Shown: positions 53,119-64,000 of the stretch, piece after piece
Layout: each line of letters starts with the position of its first letter
Numbering within the stretch: position 1 is the stretch's first letter
NCBI RefSeq assembly: GCF_016808095.1
Contig: NC_068971.1
Location: forward strand, 50,919,631-50,983,630
DNA: 64,000 nt
Direction of reading: 5' to 3'
Source of the DNA: Vigna angularis
Lineage: Eukaryota > Streptophyta > Magnoliopsida > Fabales > Fabaceae
Notes under the pieces: model-generated
What the model was told of the DNA's origin: nothing
What the model saw: only the letters and a program-made list of their open reading frames with translations
Databases searched by the model: none
Position numbers and translations under genes: made by a program

Positions 53119-56100
53119 GTATATATATATGTATATATGTATTTGTATATTCTAGTTATTCTTAAACACTACTTCAATAACATTTTGGTATATTTATCAA
53201 GACCCTCTCTTTAAGGTTTAGTAGCACTAGGTATTATACCAAGTGTTCGTCCTAAACAAGTGTTTGGTCTTACACCAAACACTCGTTCTAACTCCTCAAG
53301 CTAAACTTCAAAATAAGAGCGTTCGTTCAAGCCCACTAGGGTTCGCTCACTATAGTGTTCAGTCTTTAACTGGCATTCGTAGTTCTTGATACTAAACCTA
53401 AATAATCTAAGTTTTCATAAGCGTTCGGTTTCTTCATGGGAATTCCTCTACGTACTATTCTTTGAATATCTTGAAGTGTCTGTGTCCATTGGTTCCGGCC
53501 TAAAGCCTTAGTATTGAACAAGGTTATTTAGGTGTTGGGTTGAAGCTCTTAAGAGTCAGTTCATCTAATTGGCTCAATTTATAATTGACGATCGTTCTAT
53601 TAGTTTCTCGTGATGTATGATTGCACTCGGTTTCTTTCTCAAAACCGATAGTAAACCTCTTGGTCTAAATCCATTCTGGAACTGAAGACCCCTCGATCTA
53701 GCTCTAATTGTGCGATCTCGTTCTGAGTCAGGATTGAACGTTCGGTAAATTGTGTCCGAACGGATTTTTGGGTGAAATATTAAGTGAGATGATAATTAAT
53801 GAAATAAAAGAGAATATGATATGGATGGAAAAATGTTGACTTTGGACGAGCGTTTCGGGGAAGAACGACTCATGAATGAATATTGAAAGTTGTAAAGTAT
53901 GAATGTGGTTATGCTAAGCTGGCAGTTCATCCTGATGTTCCGTGAGTACTTGTCCTCACGTAGAGGGGAGTAGGTCATGTGTGGGAACGGCAGGAGGTCC
54001 TAGTTCTTAGGGTTACTTTGGACAGATAGGACTAACCTCGGGTGGCAGCTGATGTGGGTATTCCAGTTACTACATCACCCGAGTGCACGAACGTCGTAGC
54101 TACACAGATTCCATACAGTCCGGACAGTCAGTCTAGTAATAGGCTTCGTATGATATGTATGATGAAATGTACTTTGTGTGTTGAATTGGTTGAAATGTAT
54201 GTTCTTGCATGAATTAAATTACATAAGCTTACCCTGTGTTTTTCTTGTCATGTCTTGTCTTGTACGTCCGTCCTTATCATTGCAATGATCATCCGTGTGG
54301 ATGTGAGCAGAAACGACGAGCTGCTGGAAGAAGCGCTGGAAGAAGAAAATTTGGTAGAGGTAGAAGTGAAGACCGAACAATAGGACGTTCGGTCAGTAGC
54401 TTAGTATAGAAAGGTGGTCGTTCGATCACCTCCCCTTTTGTTTTCATTTTGATCGTTCGGTATGAATTTTGTAAACCCTTCGGTTAAACTTTCTTAACCT
54501 GTTTAGTTACTTTTATAACTCTGTTATGTAAGGCCGTTCGGCCATGAGCGTTCGCTCCTTTTTAGTGTAAGACTGAACTGAAATATTATTAAATGTAATT
54601 ATTTTATTATATAGTTTATTGCTGTATTTTTAGGATGTTACAGCCAACAATAAGAATGATCACCCGACAGACTCATACCTGGAGACCTTGGCAAGAAATG
54701 TTGCACCAAGTACTATCTGATACATTGTCACCATCGACTGAAATATGGTAACCACGTCCCTGGAAGTAACAAAGACATTATACATTTTAGAGACAGAATG
54801 CCAACATTTGAAATACAAGGTTAAACAAGTATTTGATTTAAAGTAAGATTGCTCAGAAGGGGAATTGGTAAGGTTATTTAATTATTTTAGAAGATTGCAG
54901 AGGTCTTCTTCAGGCTTTTAAGATAATCTACAGAAAATTATTTCTTTAATGAAGGTTCCACACTAGATTTGGGTTGTTCACCAGTTCACCTCTTCCTTGC
55001 CAGTTTTATCTAGCTAAAATTTGTCTTTAAGGAAAAAATAATCTACCCACCATCAGCCTCTTGCAATTCACAAATTAGTTTCACTGAAATTAAATTAAAA
55101 ATAAATCCGGTGGTATAAAATGTGCAAAAAAATATCTTCAAAGTTATATTCAGAATGTACGGGAAAAAGCACATTCCAAATGCACAAAGGAAAAAGAATA
55201 CTTCCTTAGACAAGGAAAGAAAAACTACGAAGGTGCAAGAATTGCAATTGTTAACCTGATCAAAATTAGTGTAGAATGGTAATGGTCCGGGAAAATTTCG
55301 CGGTGCTCCCCATGACTTTTCCACCTGACCCCACCAACTACAACAACAGAGCAGAGCAATAATACTGATATCTGAGTAAGAAATTTAAGTTTGACTTGAT
55401 CTCCATCATTAATACAAAGAGAAAGTTTGACCATGTAATTTGCACCCACCACCAAACCCCATTTGAAAATGCATGATATATTTTAGAATTTCTATGGCGA
55501 TGGGAATTATAGAATTAAACAATGAAGTTTCTTAAATATTTCTGCTTTCATGAATTTTGTATACGTGACTTCAGCAAGTTAAAAATAAATAAATATTATC
55601 AGACAAGTGCCGATTTTGTAAATTAAGGTTGTCTCGGGGAATCAATGAACTAATAAACTTGTAACCGAAGTTACTAAAAATTATAGTTTATGGTTGTTTC
55701 AAATGACAAAAACATATTTGAATCTTGAATTCTAAAATTAACAAAACATAAAATTTTATATTTGCTTTCTAAGAGTGATCAGCGAGAAATATAATTTAGA
55801 GAGTGTTACAAAATACCAAACTAGTCATATGATAAATTTTAGCAAAGAAAATCACAAAGAGAATAGAACAACCCAAGGAAGGTTTTGTCTGAAATTAGTA
55901 CATAATTTTTAAGCTTATCAGAATGAAATCAAAACCTTTGAAGTGCAAATTCTGGATCAACCATAATTTATTTTCTCATTCTTCAAAAAGATCCTTCTTA
56001 TAGATATTTAGAATTGTAGAGATGGATTGAATTTATCATTATTTTTTATTGGATCTCCAGCCTTTGTGGCATCCTCTGCTTCATGTTCTTTCTATATATA

Positions 56101-59100
56101 CAATGTTGGCCACTTGTGCCACTAAATTCTTTTTTTCAAAATTATTGACTCAGCTGACCTTGTAAAGAAAAGGAGCAATAATTTTTTGGGTATTGCAAAA
56201 TCGGTACCTAAATTACCTATTCTGAGCAGTCTCAAAATCTGGTGCTTGCTTTGTCTCATAGACCCATCCAGGAGCAAATATTGCAGCAGAGACATCATTC
56301 TTTCTTAGTAAATCAAGAGCAACATCTACCTGAGATATCCATGAGAATAAAAAAAGGACCAGAAGCAAAATTGAAATGATTACCAAGAAAAGGGAAGTAA
56401 CACAGATATCATATTCACTTCACCAATTACATATGTCACTTGTCCAAACTTATTTGGCAGCTCAATTTGTACAACTTTATGTCCCACGAAAAAAATTCAA
56501 CAGCAACTGTTGTCATAAATAGATTTAAAATACCATGCAATATGAAAACGCAGTATGAAAACAAAAATAAATCATGATTATCTTTTTAGTAAATAATATC
56601 TGTTGAAAGGAAATTTGCCTGCTTCACCAAGGGAAGGGGTTCAGCATGTAGCAAGAAGCTTCTCTGAAGGAAGTTATTACTTTAAGATTAAAGTGCATCT
56701 GCTATATATATTCTGCAATAACCAAATGAAATCAAAGCATTCTGATGGTTGAAATGTCTACAATATTGTGCAAAACCATATTTAATCATAATTTTAATCC
56801 TAGTAATGAAATTGAATTTGAAGAACATGATGTATTCCATAGTCTGGCAGCCAAAATGAAGTGATTAAATCTGTTGAGATGAACAAGTTTTGGTTGTTGC
56901 TGTTGTTTGCAATACTTTTTCTTTTTCTTATTTGAAGATGGGCCTATTAAAAAGTGAAACACTGGAGAAAGACCTTGTTACTATGCTTAAAGTGAAATAA
57001 AACATGCAGGTCACCTATGACATTCCATTAAATGTCAAATTAGCATGTTCAGCTCAGTTTCTGACATAAGTTCCACCCAGGACAACTAAAAATTTAATCC
57101 CTAACAAGTTCAAATTTGGGACAGCAGATTGCATATCACAAACCACTTACATTCCACTGTCCACCACCATATGTGTTCCTTCCAAATACATCGATTCCCA
57201 TGTACACATCGAACTTCCGCTCATTGGCAACAGCTGCAGAGAGCCTTGGATAGTCTTCCTACATGGTACACATTAAAATTAAACAAGGAAAATGACAATT
57301 GATCGAACAATAGTGTTGCACCAGCATGCCAGGGGAAGATAAACAATACCTTCCATGTATAGTTCACAAATATTCCATCACATATATCAAAGAATGGCTT
57401 ATTATGTTCATTTAGTTGATCTTGCCAATTCAATTTACCCTCAACTGTAACACTGTCATACCTACAGAACCAAGAAAACACATCAAAGTAAACTTTTGGC
57501 ACAATCAACTGCGATAAAAAAGTTACTGACTTATCTAATAATACTCACCATAGCACTAACGATCCAGGAACAGAAGAATGCATTGTTAGTGATAAATGGT
57601 CTACAAACTCTATCAAATTAGGAATTTGACCCGGATCCAAATTCACTTCCATATTTATCTGCATTTAAATGATACTAGTTTGAAAAATTGAGAGGAATAT
57701 GAGAATTACAAGGCTGTAAAGCTTGAGAAAAATGTTACGTATCGGTTTGCCTTTTAGTATAAATAGGCATAGAACAACTAACTATGATTTACTTCTTAAT
57801 GTCAATTCATTGAGAATATTAAGTAAATGTCTAAATATGTATTTGTTATGAGGCTACTTATAATACTCCCAGTGTTCCGTTTCTCTTCTAAAAACTGTAG
57901 ATGTTAGAAAATTGAGTCTTAAAAAAATCACAGGTGTTCAAGAAAAATATCTACAATATTACTATACACCATTATTTTCTTGGAGAATTATTCCTACATT
58001 CAGAGCAGTATTAACATGAAACACCATGCACCTTCAACTTAAGAGCCTGAACTAAATCATTCTGGTCTATTAAATTTAGACTGTACATATATTTGGAGCA
58101 TCTTATGCACTGGCAGTGCAGGTCAACAGTTCACTCATCACTCATAAAAGGAAGTGAATAAATCAAATATCTATTTAATTAAATTATACAAAATTCAAAT
58201 AGAACCTTTGACATGAACATGAAACTAATAAGCACACAGTGATTAATGAATTACTTACTAGCCACCCATCGAAACCTAAATCAGCGGCAAGCTCTGCCAG
58301 ACGTTCTGCATACATATGTGCAGTTTCCTTTGTTGAAAGCAATGTATTACAGGCAGTCCTTCCCTCATCCCATTCAGTAATGAAAGTCCCCAACACCTGA
58401 AATATTTAAGTAACAAGTACAGCCAAAGAATAACCTATTTACTAATCAAAGCATATGAAATAATGTCAAAAACATCTCCAAGCAAGAAATAAACTAAAAA
58501 TACCAAAAATCTGAGCTCCAATGAAAGAACCAGAAAAGAAGTTTAAAGTTATCAAACGATCGTCGATCACTTGAACATTTGAACTAAATCATCTATATAA
58601 GCAAATGAATGACCATAAAAACTGATTGCAACTAAAGAAAAAATAAAATAGTTTTTCAATACTTTAAAATCTATATGTGAGGATATATTATTGATCAAAC
58701 TTTTATGTGACCACCGTTGGAAATCCCACGTCGAGTAGAAACATAGGCGGGGTTTGCACTCATTGCATGAGCTAGTTGTTTTCAGGAATGAGTTAAATTT
58801 AATTCAAATTTGAATATGGTATTACAGCTTTCTAATGATTTCTATAGACCTATTAGGTAACTCCATGTACAGACTCATTTTCTAATGTTATATCAGAACT
58901 TATCGTAGACACAGATATTACACCTATTATCAGTTCACATAATGAAGAGTTAGACCAAAATCCAAATTCGAAGAGTTGCATCAAACATAAAAACGTTATC
59001 AGTTTTGTTCATCAAAGGCAAAATTCGAAGATAGCATCAAAGCCTATACCGACTATCCATGACAGACCTATAAGGCCACGTGTTATTGGAGAGTATCATG

Positions 59101-59691
59101 AATTGAGTTAAACACTATCTCAAATTCTTAAAAAGTATTAGAACCTATTCCAGTGATGATAGTTTTGGGCCTATATGGCGGGCTACTTGGGTCGTATAAT
59201 GAGCTGAGTTAAGCTCAAAAGCAAATTGTAAGGCCACAGAAAGCTAAAAACGTAACACTTCTGTTCAAGCAAAGCAAGAAAACCGTTGAAGCAAGAACCT
59301 TAACGCCGTGGCGATGAGCAGTGTTAGTCCAGGAGGGAGGAGGAAGAGTAACGAGACTGTGTGAAAAGTAGACAAAAACATCGATCAAGTGCCAATGCCA
59401 AATGGCATAAGCATCAGGGTTAGTGCCACCTTGAATCCACTTGTCATCCAAGTAGCCCCCAGCCATGTCATGGCACACAAGCAATCTTCGCCTCTGGGGC
59501 AATGAAGAAGAACCTCCATTGAGAATGGGAACCGAAGCCCTGTTGAAAGGGTAGTGAAAGGAGTCGAAATACGAGCGAGACTCCAACTCCTCAAGTGTTT
59601 TGATTGGGTAGGAAATGGGCACAGAGGGTTGCGTCGGTGGAGGCTCTGAAACGGAGGATTCTGACACTGTCTCTGATTTGGGATTGGACAT
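50495..59691 (-). CDS. ENGASE: Cytosolic endo-beta-N-acetylglucosaminidase (ENGase), GH85
   Basis: ENGase hydrolyses the N,N'-diacetylchitobiose core of free N-glycans in the cytosol. Eleven exons with consistent phase: 59691-59299, 58396-58259, 57658-57549, 57461-57350, 57258-57151, 56329-56217, 55337-55256, 54759-54679, 51937-51888, 51629-51494, 51199-50495. They give 675 residues, the size of plant GH85 enzymes. Motifs in order: ISYPIKTLEELESRSYFDSF, LLVCHDMAGGY, HGVKVLGTFITEWDEG, the catalytic stretch FDGWLINMEV with Asn179 and Glu181 (the Asn-x-Glu pair of GH85, split by intron 2), CDGIFVNYTWK, YMGIDVFGR and AAIFAPGWVYE. C-terminal beta-rich domains follow. I started at MSNPK; an in-frame Met 41 codons upstream adds unconserved sequence. 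There is no signal peptide, fitting a cytosolic enzyme. Intron 8 carries a solo LTR. Confidence 0.94.
52152..54642 (+). mobile_element. Solo LTR, 2,491 bp, in ENGase intron 8
   Basis: The unit starts TGTCAGAACC and ends GGATGTTACA (TG...CA ends). It is flanked by a perfect 5-bp duplication, GCCAA, at 52147-52151 and 54643-54647. No internal or second LTR sequence exists, so this is the product of LTR-LTR recombination. The length and the GGATGTTACA end suggest a Ty3-type element with long LTRs; that assignment is inference. It is rich in CGTTCG words and contains a (TA)n/(GTATATATATAT)n stretch. It lies antisense to ENGase, 36 bp from the intron 8 donor. Confidence 0.92.
53082..53160. repeat. 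(TA)n with GTATATATATAT units, inside the solo LTR
   Basis: A TA run followed by three or four TGTATATATATA-type units, then TGTATTTGTATAT. It must be younger than, or part of, the LTR. Confidence 0.9.
58710..58930. mobile_element. Diverged TRIM-like fragment in ENGase intron 1
   Basis: GTTGGAAATCCCACGTCGAG followed by GGGGTTTGCACTCAT and AATGAGTTA blocks parallels the 37085-37203 repeat in its minus-strand reading (GTTAGAAGTCCCACATCAAC...). Ends are unclear. Similar-looking fragments may continue to about 59180. Confidence 0.35.
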
Positions 59692-62233
59692 GGCAACGAA
59701 ATCGTATGATGTCTGAATCGCTGCAACAAAGGAACGTAGGATATGTCGAACGTTGATTAAGAATTGGCGGTTTATATAGACACCCAGAAGCCGAGGAATC
59801 ATTACACGATCCAAACCTACGCTGATTAAGCTTAAGCATTGACCTTCACTTCACTTTTTTCTAGAAAAAAAAAATGCTTAAACTCAAGCATTCACTTTAC
59901 GTTTATCTCTCTGATCGTAGAAAGAAAATATTGTTACTGTATATTACTGGTAAATATTTCAATGTAATGCCAATAAATGGTGAACAAGAATTGCCTATTG
60001 CTAGATTGCGTTAACAGATTTGTTTCTTTATCGAATTTTCGAGCAAACTATTTCTTTATAATAATTTATTCTCAAATATGAAGATCCTTAAAATATTTTT
60101 AATTTATGATTAATATCAACTCACACCATGTAATCAATATTGAAACTTATGCATCTTTCAATGCTTCATCTATATTCGAGCATTTTACTTTTTGAAGGGT
60201 TTTTACCTTTTAGCACTAAGCATTTTACATTTAAAGTTCTTTACTTCTTCTTATTTAATTATTTGCCTGAGTTATTGTTGTGGTATTTAAATTCATCACA
60301 TGCACCACTCATTTCATTTCATTTGTTTGCTTCATTTTAAATTCGAAGTACTTAAATTGCTCTCATTTTTTATTCAATGCAATTCACTTGCTTTCACTTT
60401 ACATTTCGAGTAATCTTAATTCCATGCAACTTATTTGTTTCTAATCTACGTTTTCAGAATGAATAAAAGAAAAAATATGTGTTTCCAGCCAGTGCTTCAA
60501 TTTGTTCCATTTCTCTCACAATTTCTTTTCTTTTTCTCTTTTGTTTGGGATTTATTCTCCCAAGCAATCTTTTATATTGCTAAAGTTTAGCTAGAGTTTA
60601 AGGGCCTCAAAAGAAAGTGGATTTTCTTCCTCCGCAACTGTAAACATCTTTTTATTGATCAGTCAACCAAACATTTTGATCAAAATAGTTTATAAACTCA
60701 AGTTTTAGAAAAATTTTGTAAGAATAGTTGTATCACCAACGTATCGTGATTCAAAGATCTCAGCTAGTTACATTAATTATGAATATGGAATAAAAACAAA
60801 TTTACAGACAAAAAATCTTTTTCTTTTTGTAAAGAAAAGATCGTTCACGTGAACTCCAGTTCATCGTATAGCAAAAAGTTATATAATATCATGCAACGTG
60901 CGACTGCGAGTTTGTGCATGTAACTTTCTTTGGAGATTTTGTTGAGTAAGATTAGATGAAAATCTGACATCAAATGGGGAAGTTTAAAGCAAAATTAAGA
61001 TGGTTACCATTCACTTTAGGCACGTTAGAGGAGAACATTAAGCGTAAATCAATTCAGAAGTTTAATTTATTCGGCATGTGCAAATGACAGTGCCAGATAC
61101 TGGTTGCCACGCCCCAGCTTCCAAGCAATTTCATGTTACGGAAGACGATGGTGCTATCTATGGCATAATCTTGGTGGGGCCACGACCGAGGTACTTCACT
61201 TTGATTATCATCAACGTGATTTAGACGGGGCAAAAAAGTTCAATGGGTAGATAGATATTTATGATGTTACTTTGAAGTTTTAATGAAGCAGTCGGTCACT
61301 TTGTCACTCAGTTGCTTTCACCCTTGCATTTGAAAACTTGCCTCTCAGCTTCACCTCTTTAGTGCTTTGTATTCTTGCTTCAAAGGATTTCCAAAGATAA
61401 AAAAGTTCATTCTATTAGCGAAGAACCCTAATCTAAGAGGCTAGACGTATTTCTTTATAAGTTGGCAAAGAAAAACAAGAAAAAAAAATAAATTAACTTT
61501 TTTACAAATTAAAATTAACTTGTAACCAAATTAAAATAAAAAGATAAGAGAAATCATATAAAAAAGACTTTTCTAAATTAGTTTATGCATAAACTAATTT
61601 CACTTTGCAGAGAAACTAATTCTAATCTTTTTTTCTCCAAAAAGAAGTTCATGGTGAAATTCGTTCAAAGATGCTCCAAGTTTAATTCTAACATTTTCAT
61701 GGACATAACAGAATTACCTCTGGGCTGAAACAAAATGGACTTAATAGATCAACATTCACTAAAGGAGGACACGGCAAGATTCTTTAATATATGACCCAGT
61801 TTTTAGTCTTACAAACACCTAAAACATTTTTCTACTCTGAAGCTCTTGCAAAATTATCAGACTAATCAAAATCACATTATCAGTGTATGTAAATACTAAA
61901 GACTAATTAGGGCAAACGATTCTGTATAATATTAATCTTCATGCTTTTCACAACCTTGCCATGTATGATAATCTGTAAATGCATTTCAGTTCACTGTTGA
62001 AGGCTTCATGGCTCAACCAAAGTCTTCGGAACTCTTCAAACTCCATTTCTAGTGAAAGATGTATTTGTCTTCAGATTTTTCAAAGGATGCCAACAGAACC
62101 ACAAGGCAAGGATGTCGTAATTTACTAGTCAAAATCGTGGTGATTGGAACTGTCATTCAGTACTGAATGAAGAACCTTTACAACACCAACCATGATACCC
62201 AGAACAGCACAGCCAGGCATGCACACTTTGCTT
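59692..62233. other. Intergenic region between ENGase and RH18
   Basis: The left end is the ENGase 5' leader and promoter, and the right end is the RH18 3' flank. No gene, RNA or defined element is recognised. A T-rich low-complexity patch lies at about 60130-60600. Confidence 0.65.
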
Positions 62234-64000
62234 TCAAAGTAATTCCTCAGTGCCTGTCAACTTGGCATATTCATTCTCGTCTATGGTCCCTTTCTTCAAT
62301 TTCTTCAACAAGCGGTATTCTTGCATCAACTCCTCCTCGTCTTCTATTGTCTGCTGAGCACGTCTCTGTCGAGCTGTTTTCTTCCGCATGACAGCATCTG
62401 GGGTTTTCTTTGGTTTTTGAGGTTTTGGTTCTTTCTCTTTGGCTTCTTTCTTTGCTTGTAGGTTCTTCTTTCTTTGTTTCTCCCGTGATTTATCCCTATA
62501 TTATTCAAGTTAAGCCATCAGGATTGGTTTCAAAAGGACAAAGGGAAAGTAAATTTAGGACCATAAAAAGTCAATATGAATCCAAGACCTACATATTAAA
62601 AGTAAACTGTAAATCTTACAAGACAATTAATTTGTAGTATTCTATCATCATAAAAGGGGACTTGGATAATCCCTTAGTATACAGGAACATGAAAATAAGT
62701 AAACAAAAGAATGGCTTCTAGATCCCTCTCGTCTTAAAAAGTAGATTACAATGAGTTTTCAATTTCCACTAATAATTCAAATAAAAATTAGGAAGAAGCT
62801 TAAAGAACATCAAAGCTCAGGCTCAATTTGATTATATAATAAAAGATTAAACGATAATTATACAACGAAGTTCATCATACCATGATTTTATAAAACATGA
62901 TTATTCTATCTTGACAAAACTAATGAAATTTTATACTGTTCCAACTCCAGTCTTCCACATTAGAAAGCTTCAAACAATATAAACCACATTAAGGTACTCA
63001 TTCAATTACCACAACATAAAAGTATTACAATAAAGTAAGATCTATATGATGGTTTCATTCCCTACGATAGCTTTGGTACAATCATTTCTTATTATTAGAT
63101 GTACAACCATTCATAAGTTTAACCTATCGACTTGATCCTTTCGGGAAAAAGGTTCTTGGCATGGTATTAGAGACTCTTGACCAAGAGTCCGGGAACTAGG
63201 GTTTGACACATGCTATCTCCATTCTTCAAAATAAAAATGATAAATTTCAGCACAAGGTCAGGCAACCTGGCCCTTTGCTTGAAGCCCAAAAAGCTTATGT
63301 GGCATGTTAGACATGGTTAAGCCGTTCAGAAGTTTTCACCTAACAGTTGACGCTTTTTTGGGGATAAATGATTCTTCACAATGATTTTATCCAAGAACCT
63401 GAAAAGTTATGCCATGAATTTTGAAAATATTTTTACCTGTACTTAATGTCCTCGAAATTGATATCTTTAACTGGTTCAAATCCGTCAGTGGAAAGTGAGT
63501 GATGTTTTACCTCTGGCATTGAAGGAAGTTGTAATAAGCCATATCCCATGGCCAATTTGCCAATTTCAAGTTCTTTCCACCTGTAAGAGTGAGAATAACT
63601 AGTTTGATACAGATCATGTTTCACAATGAAGTGAAAGCAACATTATAAATTAATGTTACTCACCTAAAAATATAAGAGCAGTGATGCTCTTTATAAGCAC
63701 GGATGTAAGAGACAAAAGCCTTAATTCCTTTCTCCATGATATCACGATCTTTTTTTGCAGTAGAACGAATCTGAAGAAAGTTTAATTAATAGTGTTTTAT
63801 TGGAAAATGTTATTTATTTATTTTTTACATGTATAATTTGCAATTTGATAAATATAGGACTGGTAACCATGTTTACCAAAACAACCAATCAAAAGAAAAC
63901 TTTTACAAGTGAATGGGGAAAATCAACATCAGCCTAGGTAGCATTCAGGACTTTGGTATGCTGTTGTACAAGGGGATTTTATTTCCACTAATTATTTTTG
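62234..64000 (-). CDS. RH18: DEAD-box ATP-dependent RNA helicase 18 (SPB4/DDX55 type), C-terminal part
   Basis: This is a nucleolar helicase whose yeast relative Spb4 acts in 60S ribosome assembly. The window holds only the last exons: 63770-63664, 63580-63437 and 62495-62234 (stop at 62234-62236). The rest lies past the right edge, and I see no exon in 63771-64000. The visible 170 residues begin at [14 protein letters not shown] and continue with [20 protein letters not shown], the conserved post-helicase region of this family. Next is [22 protein letters not shown], then a Lys/Arg-rich nucleolar-type tail ([20 protein letters not shown]) and an acidic stretch ending near TGTEELL. Introns are GT-AG and phase 2. 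The DEAD and helicase C motifs are not in view, so the identity rests on the tail. Confidence 0.88.

Noticed and set aside
59692..59814. Upstream in-frame Met of ENGase as the true start
   Set aside because: The extra 41 residues do not resemble the family N-terminus, while MSNPK starts just before the conserved region as expected.
63000..63340. Possible retroelement fragment with GGCATGGTATTAGAGAC in an RH18 intron
   Set aside because: Only a short word resembles a primer-binding site (TGGTATCAGAG type). No LTR or ends could be found.

Overview
The window is nuclear DNA of a flowering plant. It is AT-rich with many long (AT)n arrays, it has GT-AG introns, and it carries plant-specific families (LBD factor, plastid ferritin, plant PMT). 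Protein similarity to what I remember of bean-type sequences, plus a TRIM-like repeat of a kind I associate with legumes, suggests a phaseoloid legume such as Vigna or Phaseolus. That placement is inference.

Seven genes can be supported, and I rebuilt exon structures by hand from GT/AG sites, reading phase and family knowledge. In order: a GC-rich single-exon glutaredoxin-like gene (9550-10266, minus); a Golgi PMT-type methyltransferase (12571-16807, minus, 8 exons); translation initiation factor eIF2 alpha (18489-25368, minus, 6 exons); plastid ferritin (27054-29058, minus, 8 exons); an LBD12-like LOB-domain factor (38572-39309, plus, 2 exons); cytosolic endo-beta-N-acetylglucosaminidase, GH85 (50495-59691, minus, 11 exons); and the C-terminal exons of DEAD-box RNA helicase RH18 (62234 to past the right edge, minus). 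From memory, PMT23/eIF2alpha/ferritin and RH18/ENGase/eIF2alpha are neighbours in Arabidopsis, so this looks like a conserved ancestral block expanded by repeats.

The main mobile DNA: (a) a 4,796-bp LTR element (18713-23508) in the last intron of eIF2alpha, with 374-bp LTRs differing at one base, TSD GTATG, no recognisable gag/pol and three internal tandem arrays; (b) a 2,491-bp solo LTR (52152-54642, TSD GCCAA) in intron 8 of ENGase, close to the splice donor; (c) a Mutator-like element with long terminal inverted repeats (7141-8289) sitting between two AT arrays; (d) a decayed Ty1/copia relic (about 41829-44177); (e) a TRIM-like 119-bp solo LTR (37085-37203) and smaller fragments.

The first 7 kb and the stretches 29-37 kb and 44-50 kb are AT-rich intergenic DNA with no gene I can support. 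I found no clearly new biological system. The most unusual structures are the young array-filled LTR element inside eIF2alpha and the recursive-splice-like acceptor next to it.
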